Of a stretch of 64,000 bases of DNA, positions 17,559-26,331 are shown piece by piece. Every line of letters begins with the position of its first letter. Positions within the stretch are counted from its first letter, which is position 1. The position numbers and the translations under genes are program-made. The stretch is from Cupriavidus oxalaticus (GTDB lineage Bacteria; Pseudomonadota; Gammaproteobacteria; Burkholderiales; Burkholderiaceae), in contig NZ_CP038635.1 of the NCBI RefSeq assembly GCF_004768545.1, positions 1,922,001 through 1,986,000 on the forward strand. Direction: 5' to 3'. The notes under the pieces were generated by a model that had not been told where the DNA came from, made no database searches, and was given only the letters and a program-made list of their open reading frames with translations.

Positions 17559-17855
17559 TCAGGCCACAAGCTTCATCCGGTAGAACAACTCCATCCTTTC
17601 CACCGCATCGCTGCCATCTTCCTGGAAGCGGCGGATGTGCTCGGTCTGCGTATGGTGCGCCTCCTGCGCGGCGGGACTGTCCCAGTGCTCGACGAAGACA
17701 AAGCGCCGCGGATCATCCTGTTGCTCGAACATCTCGTAGCGCAGGTTGCCGGCATCGCGGCGGGAAGGCGCCACCACGGCCCGCAGTTTTTCCCGTAGCT
17801 CCGCCTCGCGCCCGGGCTTGGCATACAGGATCACCAGCACATAGAAATCGTCCAT
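17559..17855 (-). CDS. Antibiotic biosynthesis monooxygenase (ABM)-domain protein
   Basis: 98 residues, a single ferredoxin-like ABM domain: FYVLVILYAKPGREAELREKL at the start, then RYEMFEQQDDPRRFVFVEHWDS and the AHHTQTEHIRRF helix. Such proteins are small dimeric cofactor-free oxygenases or quinol-handling enzymes (YgiN/LsrG type). The start at 17855 is supported by GGAGG eight bases upstream; an earlier ATG adds an Arg-rich tail. Its stop abuts the start of the PagL fragment with no gap, an unusual junction. The substrate is unknown. Confidence 0.88.
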   Translation of the reverse strand: MDDFYVLVILYAKPGREAELREKLRAVVAPSRRDAGNLRYEMFEQQDDPRRFVFVEHWDSPAAQEAHHTQTEHIRRFQEDGSDAVERMELFYRMKLVA

Positions 17856-18198
17856 CGTTCGTGTCCTCCGCACATATGGTGTCAGCAAAGACTAGGCAAA
17901 TACCACGGCGCAAGCAAGCAGGACACGGAGGGCGCGCGGATCGTTCTATCAGCGCGAACAGCATGTTTGGCAGATGGCTATCACGCTCGCCCCAATGCAT
18001 GGCTTATGCTGCAAAGGCTCGTTGCGACGGCCGACCGCAACGCATGCGGGACGGCATCAGAACCGCATTTCCGGTTTGCAGTGTCCGGCAATGCCGGTAC
18101 CGTCGCGGGGCAGTCGGGCCAGCGTCGCGCACAGTACATGCAGCGCCGGCCCGGGAACGCCGAGTAGCAGAAACCCACCCATTGTTCTGGAGATAACC
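17856..18198. other. Intergenic region between divergent genes
   Basis: 343 bases between the ABM-domain gene and the isochorismatase-family gene. It must hold the promoters of both. I see no convincing -35/-10 pair, operator or conserved RNA. Short open frames here have no ribosome binding site and no recognisable protein. Confidence 0.5.
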
Positions 18199-18837
18199 AT
18201 GGCGAGCGAACCCATTCGCGATCCCGCAAACGACCACCTGCTGACTCCGCAGAACGCAGCCTTCGTGATCATCGACTACCAACCGGTCCAGGTGAACTCC
18301 ATCGCCTCCATGGACCGGCAGTTGCTGATCAATAACATCGTCGGCGTTTCGCGTGCCGCGGTTGCGTACAAGCTGCCGATCGTGCATTCCACGGTCAATG
18401 TGAAGACGGGCCTGAACAAGCCGCCAATCCCGCAGCTGCAGAAGGTGCTGGGCGACTTCCCCACCTATGACCGCACCTCGATCAACTCCTGGGAAGACGT
18501 GGAGTTCCGCGCGGCAGTGGAGGCGACGGGGCGCAAGAAGCTGATCATGACTGCCCTGTGGACGGAAGCGTGCCTGACCTTCCCGGCGCTGGACGCGCTC
18601 AAGGAAGGCTATGAGGTCTATGTCGTGGCCGACGCCGTAGGCGGTACTTCCGTGGCGGCGCACGAGGCCGCGCTGCGCCGCATCGAACAGGCTGGCGGCA
18701 AGCTGATCAGCGTGGCTCAGCTGTTCTGCGAACTGCAGCGCGACTGGGCCCGCAGCGACACCGTCCCGGCCTTCATGGATCTCTTCATCCAGACCGGCGG
18801 CACGGCTGGCATCCAGTTCTCCTACGACCGCACCTGA
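18199..18837 (+). CDS. Isochorismatase-family hydrolase (YcaC-like)
   Basis: 212 residues. The cysteine-hydrolase triad is visible in part: Asp26 in VIIDYQPVQ and the nucleophile Cys125 in WTEACLTF; RTSINSWED (92-100) matches the YcaC subgroup. Related enzymes hydrolyse amides or ethers, but YcaC itself has no agreed substrate. The ATG at 18199 has GGAG seven bases upstream; an in-frame extension further upstream is low-complexity and rejected. It stands alone with a terminator after it. Confidence 0.9.
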   Translation: MASEPIRDPANDHLLTPQNAAFVIIDYQPVQVNSIASMDRQLLINNIVGVSRAAVAYKLPIVHSTVNVKTGLNKPPIPQLQKVLGDFPTYDRTSINSWEDVEFRAAVEATGRKKLIMTALWTEACLTFPALDALKEGYEVYVVADAVGGTSVAAHEAALRRIEQAGGKLISVAQLFCELQRDWARSDTVPAFMDLFIQTGGTAGIQFSYDRT

Positions 18838-18880
18838 GATGCGGGCGGGCCGGCATGCCCGCCCCCAACTTCATGCGCCA

Positions 18881-18917
18881 CGCGCCCCGCGCCACGACGG
18901 GGCGCGATTCCTTTGTT
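18881..18917 (+). terminator. Terminator after the isochorismatase-family gene
   Basis: A perfect 9-bp stem CGCGCCCCG/CGGGGCGCG with an eight-base loop, followed by ATTCCTTTGTT. A second GC hairpin (GGGCGGGC, 18843-18864) lies closer to the stop codon. Confidence 0.6.
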
Positions 18918-19252
18918 CTCTCGCTTAACACCGCCCCGACCGGAGCCGGCATGGCCGACTACTACCTCCTTTCCGGCCGTGTAAAGCAATCAATAGTTAT
19001 CGTGCCATCGCATTCTGTGATGACAAAGCTAAAGACAAAAACACATACTCGATAACTGAACGATACCTACGCCATGCCTTGCCGCTCGACACAACGCCGT
19101 CATATCGTCGGTGATGTAGCGGGGGTGATGCCGTACCTGCGCTTCCCACTCCTCAGGGCCGTCCAGTGCCCATCGTCCCTGCCGTTAAGTGACGACTTGT
19201 GCACTACTACACTACTGAGCCCGGCGTGCTGGCGATCGTGGCAGTCGCGAGG
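18918..19252. other. Intergenic region upstream of the PtxS gene
   Basis: About 335 bases. The stretch 18980-19060 is clearly more AT-rich than its surroundings. It carries an 8-bp inverted repeat, AGTTATCG at 18995-19002 and its complement at 19050-19057, 47 bases apart. I find no supportable gene here. Confidence 0.45.
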
Positions 19253-19260
19253 CATAATCG

Positions 19261-19274
19261 TGAAACTGGTTTCA
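19261..19274. promoter_or_regulatory. PtxS operator at its own promoter
   Basis: TGAAACTGGTTTCA differs at only one base from the perfect palindrome TGAAACCGGTTTCA. It lies two bases after a CATAAT that fits a -10 box (19253-19258), so a bound repressor would cover the transcription start. This implies autoregulation. Confidence 0.75.
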
Positions 19275-19283
19275 TCCAACTTT

Positions 19284-20339
19284 ATGCCGCCGCCCGTGAC
19301 CCGACCGAAGTCCAACCCGAATCCCGCAGAAAAGCTCACCATCCAGGATGTAGCCGACTATGCGGGCGTTTCCAAGGCAACGGTATCGCGCTACCTGAAC
19401 CGGGGTGGCCAGCAATTGTCCACGGAGGTGGAGGAGCGCGTGGCATCGGCCATCCGCACACTTGGCTATAGTCCCAGTCCCATGGCGCAGGGACTCAAAC
19501 GCGGCAAGTCTCGCCTGATTGGGCTGGTGGTGGCGGACGTGTCCAATTCGTTCTCGGTAGCAGTGCTGCGTGGCGTTGAGAAGGCCTGTCGCGATGCCGG
19601 CTATATGGTGATGCTGTTCAACCTGGGCAACGACGAGCAACTGGAGCGCGAAGCCATTCGCTCGCTCTCGGCTTACCGCGTGGAGGGTTTCATTCTGCAT
19701 ACACTGGGCCACGACGCCGGTGCCCTGACCGATGCCGCGCAGCTGGGCAAGCCCGTCGTCCTGGTTGATCGCAAGGTCGGCGATGCGGAAGTCGATCTTG
19801 TCGCCCTGGACAACCTGACTGCCGTCCATGAAGCGGCCGGCCACCTTGTCGAAGCCGGTTATCGGCACATCCTCTTTATCAGCGAGCCGATCAAGGCCAT
19901 CAGCTCGCGCAACGAGCGCGCCCGCGCATTTCGAAGCTTTATCGCCGAACACGCGGACACGGTCAGCGGATCTGCTTTTGAAGCCCACAGAGGTGACGAC
20001 GATGCCCTCGATGAAGCGCTGCGCGAGCTGCGCCGGCGTGCCGGCCAGGCGCCCGTTGCCGTGCTGGCAGCCAACGCAGTGATCTCGCTGCGCGTGGCCG
20101 CGTCGGCCGCCCGACTGGGGTGGCAACTCGGTACCGACCTTGGCCTGATAGGCTTCGATGACCCCGAATGGGCCGCGTTGGTCGGCCCGGGCCTCAGCGC
20201 CATTTCCCAGCCGACCGACGATATCGGGCGCGTTGCCACCAATTGCCTGATCGAGCGCCTGCAAGGCGGCCAGCTGCCGCCGCGGCGGGTGCTGTTGCCC
20301 GGCACGCTGGTCACACGCGGTTCCACCCGCCGCGGCTGA
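19284..20339 (+). CDS. ptxS: LacI-family repressor, PtxS type (2-ketogluconate-responsive)
   Basis: 351 residues. The LacI helix-turn-helix and hinge are at about 18-70 (TIQDVADYAGVSKATVSRYLN), followed by the periplasmic-binding-like effector domain (RLIGLVVADVSNSF). It precedes a kgu operon, and three copies of the palindrome recognised by Pseudomonas PtxS, TGAAACCGGTTTCA, lie here and in the next intergenic space. PtxS represses kgu genes and releases DNA on binding 2-ketogluconate. The ATG at 19284 lacks a good ribosome binding site. A GTG at 19260 has GAGG upstream and would add eight residues, but then the operator would be coding. Confidence 0.88.
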   Translation: MPPPVTRPKSNPNPAEKLTIQDVADYAGVSKATVSRYLNRGGQQLSTEVEERVASAIRTLGYSPSPMAQGLKRGKSRLIGLVVADVSNSFSVAVLRGVEKACRDAGYMVMLFNLGNDEQLEREAIRSLSAYRVEGFILHTLGHDAGALTDAAQLGKPVVLVDRKVGDAEVDLVALDNLTAVHEAAGHLVEAGYRHILFISEPIKAISSRNERARAFRSFIAEHADTVSGSAFEAHRGDDDALDEALRELRRRAGQAPVAVLAANAVISLRVAASAARLGWQLGTDLGLIGFDDPEWAALVGPGLSAISQPTDDIGRVATNCLIERLQGGQLPPRRVLLPGTLVTRGSTRRG

Positions 20340-20405
20340 TCACTCCCCCGCCGCCGTCCGGCGTGCGCGCGCAAGCCACGCATAGAGCCGCCGCACCAGC
20401 GTAGC

Positions 20406-20427
20406 GGGTGCGCAAGCGCACCCATTT
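20406..20427 (+). terminator. Hairpin after ptxS
   Basis: An 8-bp perfect inverted repeat, GGGTGCGC and its complement, with the sequence ATTT following. It is a plausible end for the ptxS transcript before the kgu promoter. Confidence 0.45.
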
Positions 20428-20470
20428 CCCCGTCGGAACAACCTCGGCGCGCCCGTAAGGGTTTCCACTG

Positions 20471-20499
20471 CTGTATCTCTGAAACCGGTTTCCTATAAT
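20471..20499 (+). promoter_or_regulatory. Promoter of the ABC-kgu operon
   Basis: A perfect -10 box, TATAAT, is at 20494-20499. The -35 region 17 bases upstream (CTGTAT, 20471-20476) is poor. The -10 lies between two PtxS-type palindromes, which marks this as the regulated promoter of the downstream operon, with transcription starting near 20506. Confidence 0.65.
20480..20493. promoter_or_regulatory. PtxS operator, upstream copy
   Basis: TGAAACCGGTTTCC, thirteen of fourteen bases of the palindrome, fills the -35/-10 spacer of the kgu promoter. Confidence 0.8.
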
Positions 20500-20501
20500 C
20501 C

Positions 20502-20515
20502 TGAAACCGGTTTCA
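20502..20515. promoter_or_regulatory. PtxS operator, downstream copy
   Basis: TGAAACCGGTTTCA, a perfect 14-bp palindrome, covers the predicted start of transcription. Its centre is 22 bases from the centre of the upstream copy, about two helical turns, so two dimers would bind the same face. Confidence 0.82.
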
Positions 20516-20576
20516 AATCCGGCATGCAGATCGCTGCCGCCAGCGACACCTTTCATATCCGTGCAGGAGACATCCA

Positions 20577-21380
20577 ATGAACGCCCAACACCTGTTGCGC
20601 CGCTTTGCCACGCCCGTACTGGCTTTGCTGATCCTGGCCAGCGCCGCTGTTACCGCCCAAGCCCAGACCGTCGCCGAGATCGTCAAGAAGGGCAAGGTCA
20701 CCATCGGCGTGGTGACCGGTGCTCCGCCTTTCGGCACCGCGGACGCCACCGGCAAACCCGCCGGCTATGACGTCGACGTGGCCAACCTGCTCGGCAAGTA
20801 CCTGGGCGTGCCGGTCGATATCGTTCCGCTCACCTCGCCCAGCCGGATTCCGGCGCTGGAAGCGGGCAAGGTCGACTTCCTGGTCGCGACGCTGGCGCCG
20901 ACGCCGGAGCGGGCGCGTGCCATCATGTTCAGCTCGCCCTACAGCGCATTCGAGCTGACCATCTTTGCGCCTACCGCTGCCAAGTACGCCAAGCTGACTG
21001 AGCTCGGCAAGAAGAAGGTGGGCGTGACGCGCGGCACCACGCAGGACACCGCGCTGACCCGCCTGGCGGTGCCCGGCATGAATATCGTCCGCTTCGAGGA
21101 CGATGCCACCTGCGCGCAGGCGCTGATCAGCAACCAGGTCGACGCCATTGCGCTGCCCAACACCACCGGCAACGAAATCATGAAGGCGCGCGGCGCCGGC
21201 AAGTTCGACGCCAAGTTCGCGTTCTCGGTGCAGCCGAATTCGATGGCCGTGCGCCGCGACGCCTTCGAGCTGCGCCAGTGGCTCAACACCACCATCTCCT
21301 ACGTCAAGCTCAATGGCGAACTCGATGCCATTGCGCAGAAGTGGACCGGCAAGGCGCTGCCCGCGCTGCAAACGTTCTGA
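20577..21380 (+). CDS. Periplasmic binding protein, polar amino acid (HisJ) family
   Basis: 267 residues. A signal peptide ends at VTAQAQ (about residue 29). The mature protein shows the type II binding fold of the family (VAEIVKKGKVTIGVVTGAPPFG; AGYDVDVANLLGKYLGV; PALEAGKVDFLVATLAPTPERA). It is the binding component of the ABC importer encoded by the next three genes. Because the operon also encodes KguE, KguK and KguD and carries PtxS sites, the ligand is probably 2-ketogluconate or a similar sugar acid rather than an amino acid; this is inference. Confidence 0.9.
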   Translation: MNAQHLLRRFATPVLALLILASAAVTAQAQTVAEIVKKGKVTIGVVTGAPPFGTADATGKPAGYDVDVANLLGKYLGVPVDIVPLTSPSRIPALEAGKVDFLVATLAPTPERARAIMFSSPYSAFELTIFAPTAAKYAKLTELGKKKVGVTRGTTQDTALTRLAVPGMNIVRFEDDATCAQALISNQVDAIALPNTTGNEIMKARGAGKFDAKFAFSVQPNSMAVRRDAFELRQWLNTTISYVKLNGELDAIAQKWTGKALPALQTF

Positions 21381-21435
21381 ACCAGGCCGTCTGAGGTTGC
21401 GCGCCGGCGCCCCGCCGGCGTGCCAGGAGACCCGC

Positions 21436-22194
21436 ATGCACTACCAATTCGAATGGACCCCGGTGCTGTCGCAGCTGGATCGCTTCGCGGAAGGCGCCGC
21501 GATGACGCTGGCACTCAGCTTCGGCTCGATCCTGCTTGGCACCCTGATCGGCACCGCCGGCGCCATTGCCGCCGCTTTTGGCGGCCCGTGGCTGCAGCGC
21601 GTCACCAGGGCCTATGTCGAGGCGATCCGCAACACGCCCTTCCTGATCCAGCTCTTCATCATCTTCTTCGGCTTGCCGACCGTGGGCCTGCAGATCGATG
21701 CCGTCACTGCCGCGGTGATTGCGATGACCGTCAACCTCGGCGCCTACTCGACTGAAATCATCCGTGCCGGATTGCAGGCGGTACACCGCTCGCAGCTCGA
21801 AGCCGCCGCCGCGCTGGGCATGACGCGCTGGCAGCTGATCCGCCACGTCGCGCTGGTACCGGCCTTCGAAAAGGTCTATCCCGCCCTGACCAGCCAGTTC
21901 ACGCTGATGATGCTGACCTCGAGCGTGGTGTCGACGATCTCGGTGGAAGAGCTGACGGCGGTCGCCAGCCAGGTCGATTCGCAGACCTTCCGCACCTTCG
22001 AGAGCTACATCCTCGTCATGTTCCTCTATATCGGGCTGGCACTACTGCTGCGCGCCATGTTCGCCCTGATCGGCAACCTGGTGTTCAAGCGGCGCCGCGT
22101 GGTGGCGCGCGCACGAAAGCTGGCCCGCACGGCGCCGGTCGTGCCGCTGGCGCGCGCCGAACTGACGGCAGCGGTTGCTGGGAGCACGAAATGA
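21436..22194 (+). CDS. ABC transporter permease, HisM/HisQ type (first)
   Basis: 252 residues with about five membrane helices. The family EAA loop is visible as EAAAALGMTRWQLIRHVALVPAF in the second half, and the N-terminal GAAMTLALSFGSILLGT segment is the usual opening. The ATG at 21436 is preceded by CAGGAG. Its last four bases overlap the second permease gene (ATGA). The C-terminus has a 25-residue Arg-rich tail longer than in most relatives. With its partner it forms the pore in the inner membrane. Confidence 0.92.
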   Translation: MHYQFEWTPVLSQLDRFAEGAAMTLALSFGSILLGTLIGTAGAIAAAFGGPWLQRVTRAYVEAIRNTPFLIQLFIIFFGLPTVGLQIDAVTAAVIAMTVNLGAYSTEIIRAGLQAVHRSQLEAAAALGMTRWQLIRHVALVPAFEKVYPALTSQFTLMMLTSSVVSTISVEELTAVASQVDSQTFRTFESYILVMFLYIGLALLLRAMFALIGNLVFKRRRVVARARKLARTAPVVPLARAELTAAVAGSTK

Positions 22195-22827
22195 TCACCG
22201 AGTTTTCCTGGAATCATCTTGAAATCCTGCTGCTGGCCGCACGCTGGACGCTGTGGGTGACCTTGCTGGCCTTCGTCGGCGGCACGCTGGCCGGTTTCCT
22301 GGTCGCGCTGGCGCGTACCTCCAGAAGCCCGCTGCTGCGCCTGGCCAGCACGGTCTATATCCAGGTCGTGCAAGGCACGCCGGTGCTGATCGTGCTGTTC
22401 CTGAGCTACTACGGCCTGTCCGTGCTCGGGCTCAAGCTGTCGCCGATGGTCGCGGCCATGCTGGCGATGTCGATCTACGCCAGCGCCTATCTTGGCGAGA
22501 TCTGGCGCGGCTGCATCGAGGCCGTGCCGCAAGGACAGTGGGAAGCCAGCGAGGCGCTTGCCCTCACCCGCTGGCAGCAGCTGCGCTACGTGGTGCTGCC
22601 GCAGGCGGTGCGGCTGGCCTTGCCGCCCACCGTGGGGTTCTCGGTCCAGCTGGTCAAGAACACCTCGATCACTTCCATCATCGGCGTCATCGAGCTGACC
22701 CGCGCCGGCCAACTGATCAACAACGCGACCTTCCAGCCCTTTGCGGTCTTTGTCGTCGTCGCACTTATCTACTTCGCGCTCTGCTTCCCGCTGTCCGCGG
22801 CGGCCCGGCGCATGGAAAGGAGGCTCC

Positions 22828-22841
<14 letters not shown>
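22191..22841 (+). CDS. ABC transporter permease, HisM/HisQ type (second)
   Basis: 216 residues with five predicted membrane helices. The opening ILLLAARWTLWVTLLAFVGG and the EAA loop ASEALALTRWQQLRYVVLPQA are typical. It overlaps the upstream permease by four bases and the downstream ATPase gene by 14 bases, so all three subunits are translationally coupled. It pairs with the first permease to form a heterodimeric channel. Confidence 0.92.
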
Positions 22842-23558
<717 letters not shown>

Positions 23559-23562
<4 letters not shown>

Positions 23563-24356
23563 GCCAGTGGCAACCAGAAGGCGCAAATGGAGCCTCGCGC
23601 CCGCCGGTCCTTATCTCGCTGACCGCCTATGGTGCCGACCTCGCGCTGCGCGACGGCCAGGCGGCGCTGGCGCGGATTGCCGCGGCAGCGGGCGCGGATG
23701 GCGTGGAATTCCGCGGCGAACTCCAGCGCGGGCACAAGGAGGAAGTCATCGAACAGCGCGAGGTTGCTGGGGAGCATGGACTGGACGTGGTCTGGTCCAG
23801 CCCGGAAGGCCTCTGGAATGACGCAGGCAGCCTCGATGCCGCCGCGCTCGACCGTGCCTTCACGACCGCGCTGGCGCTCGGTGCGAGCCGGGTCAAGATG
23901 TCGCTTGGCGGCTATCGGGCAGGCACGGCACTGGCAGCGCTGCTTCCCTGGCTGCGGCACGACGGCATCGAACTCGTCGTGGAAAACGACCAGACCGCCC
24001 GCGCCGGCACCGTACCGCCGCTGCGCGACTTCTTCGCGCGTATCGCGGCGCTCGGCGAGACCGTGCCGATGACCTTCGACATGGGCAACTGGCACTGGAC
24101 CGGCGAAGACCCGCTCGACGCCGCGCAAGTCTTCGGCGCCAACGTCGGCTACGTGCACTGCAAGGGCGTGCAGCGCACGCCCGCCAAATGGATCGCGGTA
24201 CCGCTCGACCAGTCGGCGGCACCCTGGCGCGGCGTCTTGCGCCGCCTGCCCACGCAAGTTGCGCGTGCGATCGAATTCCCGCTGCAAGGCGAAGACCTGG
24301 TACAGGTCACGCGCCATCATGTCGAACTGCTGCGTTCGGTGGAGGTCCCCGCATGA
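23559..24356 (+). CDS. kguE: KguE-like sugar phosphate isomerase/epimerase
   Basis: 265 residues, TIM-barrel of the xylose isomerase-like/AP endonuclease 2 family. The opening VLISLTAYGADLALRDGQ resembles Pseudomonas KguE, and metal-binding positions appear in GVEFRGEL, VVENDQT and FDMGNWHW. KguE is encoded with 2-ketogluconate kinase and reductase; its reaction is not settled. It overlaps the transporter ATPase and kguK by four bases each, showing that transport and metabolism are one unit here. Confidence 0.85.
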
Positions 24357-25297
24357 GTCCCGATCTTGACGTGGTCACGCTGGGCGAGGCCATGCTGATG
24401 CTGGTCGCCGGCGAAGCCGGGCCGCTCGAAGGCGCGCAGACCTTCCACAAGCGCACCGCCGGCGCCGAGACCAACGTGGCCATCGGCCTGTCGCGCCTGG
24501 GCCTGAAGGTCGGCTGGGCCAGCCGGCTGGGCGACGACTCGATGGCCCGCTACCTGCTCGGCGAAATGCAGCGCGAAGGCGTGGATTGCAGCCAGGTGGT
24601 ATGCGAGCCCGGCGAGCGCACCGGCTTCCAGTTCAAGGGCCGGGTCGACGACGGCAGCGATCCGCCCGTCGAATACCACCGCCGCGGCTCGGCGGCGAGC
24701 CGCATGAACCCGGAGCACCTGGACGACAAATGGCTGCGGCGCTCGCGGCACCTGCACGTCACCGGCGTGTTCCCCGCGCTGGCGGCAGGCACGCAGGCCG
24801 CCACGCGCCAGGCCATCGCCACCATGCGCGCCGCCGGCCGCACGATCTCGTTCGATCCCAACCTTCGGCCCACGCTGTGGGCCACGCCCGAGCTGATGCG
24901 GGAGACGCTGAACGACCTCGCGCAGCAAAGCGACTGGGTACTGCCCGGCATCGAGGAAGGCCGCTTCCTCACCGGCCACGCCGAGCCGGAACGCATTGCC
25001 GCCTTCTACCGTGCCCGCGGCGCGAAGCTGGTGGTGGTGAAGCTCGGTGCCGACGGCGCCTACTTCGATGGCGAGGCCGGCAGCGGCCATGTCGAGGCCT
25101 TCAGCGTCGAGCGCGTCGTCGATACCGTTGGCGCCGGCGACGGCTTTGCCGTGGGCGTGATCAGCGCGCTGCTGGAGGGCCGCCCGGTGGGCGAAGCCGT
25201 CCGGCGCGGTGCCTGGATCGGCGCCCGGGCGGTGCAGGTGCGCGGCGATACCGAAGGCCTGCCGACCCATGCCCAGCTGGCGGCCGCCAGCCTGTGA
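24353..25297 (+). CDS. kguK: 2-ketogluconate kinase, PfkB family
   Basis: 314 residues. The ribokinase-type N-terminus reads VVTLGEAMLMLVAGEAGPL, the first signature lies around GAETNVAIGLSRLG, and the catalytic loop is G260-A-G-D263 in DTVGAGDGFAVG. The segment GRVDDGSDPPVEYHRRGSA is characteristic of KguK and 2-keto-3-deoxygluconate kinases. It would phosphorylate 2-ketogluconate at position 6 in the cytoplasm. KdgK activity is the main alternative; the kguE/kguD neighbours and PtxS sites favour KguK. Confidence 0.87.
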   Translation: MSPDLDVVTLGEAMLMLVAGEAGPLEGAQTFHKRTAGAETNVAIGLSRLGLKVGWASRLGDDSMARYLLGEMQREGVDCSQVVCEPGERTGFQFKGRVDDGSDPPVEYHRRGSAASRMNPEHLDDKWLRRSRHLHVTGVFPALAAGTQAATRQAIATMRAAGRTISFDPNLRPTLWATPELMRETLNDLAQQSDWVLPGIEEGRFLTGHAEPERIAAFYRARGAKLVVVKLGADGAYFDGEAGSGHVEAFSVERVVDTVGAGDGFAVGVISALLEGRPVGEAVRRGAWIGARAVQVRGDTEGLPTHAQLAAASL

Positions 25298-25317
25298 AGC
25301 CGCAGCAAGGACTACCC

Positions 25318-26307
25318 ATGCGCAAGAATGTACTGGTGTTCCGGCCGATTCCTGACGACCTGCTCGCCAGGATCGAGTCGGAGCATGACGTGATCGTGGC
25401 TGACCCGCGCCAGCCGGCACAACGGCCGGCCTTCCGCGCCGCGCTGGCATCCGCCCACGGCCTGATCGGCTCCAGCGTGAAGCTGGGCGCGGCGGAACTG
25501 GCCGAAGCCGGCCGGCTGGAAGTGATCTCGAGTATTTCGGTGGGCGTCGACAACTATGACCTCCCCTGCCTGCACCAGCGCGGCATCACGCTGTGCCATA
25601 CGCCGGGCGTACTTACCGAGACCACGGCCGACACCGTCTTCGCCCTCATCATGGCCACGAGCCGCCGCCTGATCGAGCTGGCGGCCCACGTCAGCGAAGG
25701 CCGCTGGACCGCCAATATCGGCGACAGCCTGTTCGGCTGGGACGTGCACGGCAAGACGCTGGCGATCCTGGGTTTCGGGCGTATCGGCCAGGCCGTGGCG
25801 CGGCGCGCGGCGCTCGGCTTCGGCATGGAGGTGCTCTACGTCAACGAGACTGCCATGGAGCCGCCCGACCTGGTGGGGCGCGCCACCCGGACGGAACTCG
25901 ACGACGCCTTGCGCCGCGCCGATATCGTCGCCATCACGCTGCCCCTGACAGACAGCACCCGAGGCCTGATGGGCCCGCGCGAGTTCGCGCTGATGAAGCC
26001 GGGCGCCATCTTCGTCAATGGCGCGCGCGGCCAGATCGTGCAGGAAGACGCGCTGCTCGCGGCGCTGGCAAGCGGCCACCTGCGCGCGGCCGGGCTGGAC
26101 GTCTTCGCCACCGAGCCGCTGCCTCAGGATTCGCCGCTGCGCCGCCATCCCAGGGTGACCGCCCTGCCCCATATCGGCTCGGCCACGCATGAGACCCGTC
26201 GTGCCATGGCCGAACTGGCCACGCGCAACCTGCTGGACGCGCTCGCCGGGCGGCAACCTGCCGCGCGCTTCGACCTGGCGGCCTTTGCCGCCCAGGCAGC
26301 CGCCTGA
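25318..26307 (+). CDS. kguD: 2-ketogluconate (6-phosphate) reductase, D-2-hydroxyacid dehydrogenase family
   Basis: 329 residues. The NAD(P)-binding motif is LGFGRIGQ at about 148-155. The substrate Arg lies in NGARGQIVQED, the catalytic Glu in FATEPLPQ and the His in PHIGSAT. KguD reduces 2-keto-6-phosphogluconate to 6-phosphogluconate, which enters the Entner-Doudoroff route; GhrB-type 2-ketoaldonate reductases are the close alternative. The ATG at 25318 has AAGGA upstream and follows kguK by 20 bases. Confidence 0.87.
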   Translation: MRKNVLVFRPIPDDLLARIESEHDVIVADPRQPAQRPAFRAALASAHGLIGSSVKLGAAELAEAGRLEVISSISVGVDNYDLPCLHQRGITLCHTPGVLTETTADTVFALIMATSRRLIELAAHVSEGRWTANIGDSLFGWDVHGKTLAILGFGRIGQAVARRAALGFGMEVLYVNETAMEPPDLVGRATRTELDDALRRADIVAITLPLTDSTRGLMGPREFALMKPGAIFVNGARGQIVQEDALLAALASGHLRAAGLDVFATEPLPQDSPLRRHPRVTALPHIGSATHETRRAMAELATRNLLDALAGRQPAARFDLAAFAAQAAA

Positions 26308-26331
26308 TTTTCCTCGCAAGGACACCCCGCA

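Noticed and set aside
18855..19055. A 66-codon frame between the isochorismatase gene and ptxS
   Set aside because: It begins inside the terminator hairpin region, lacks a ribosome binding site and has no family features.
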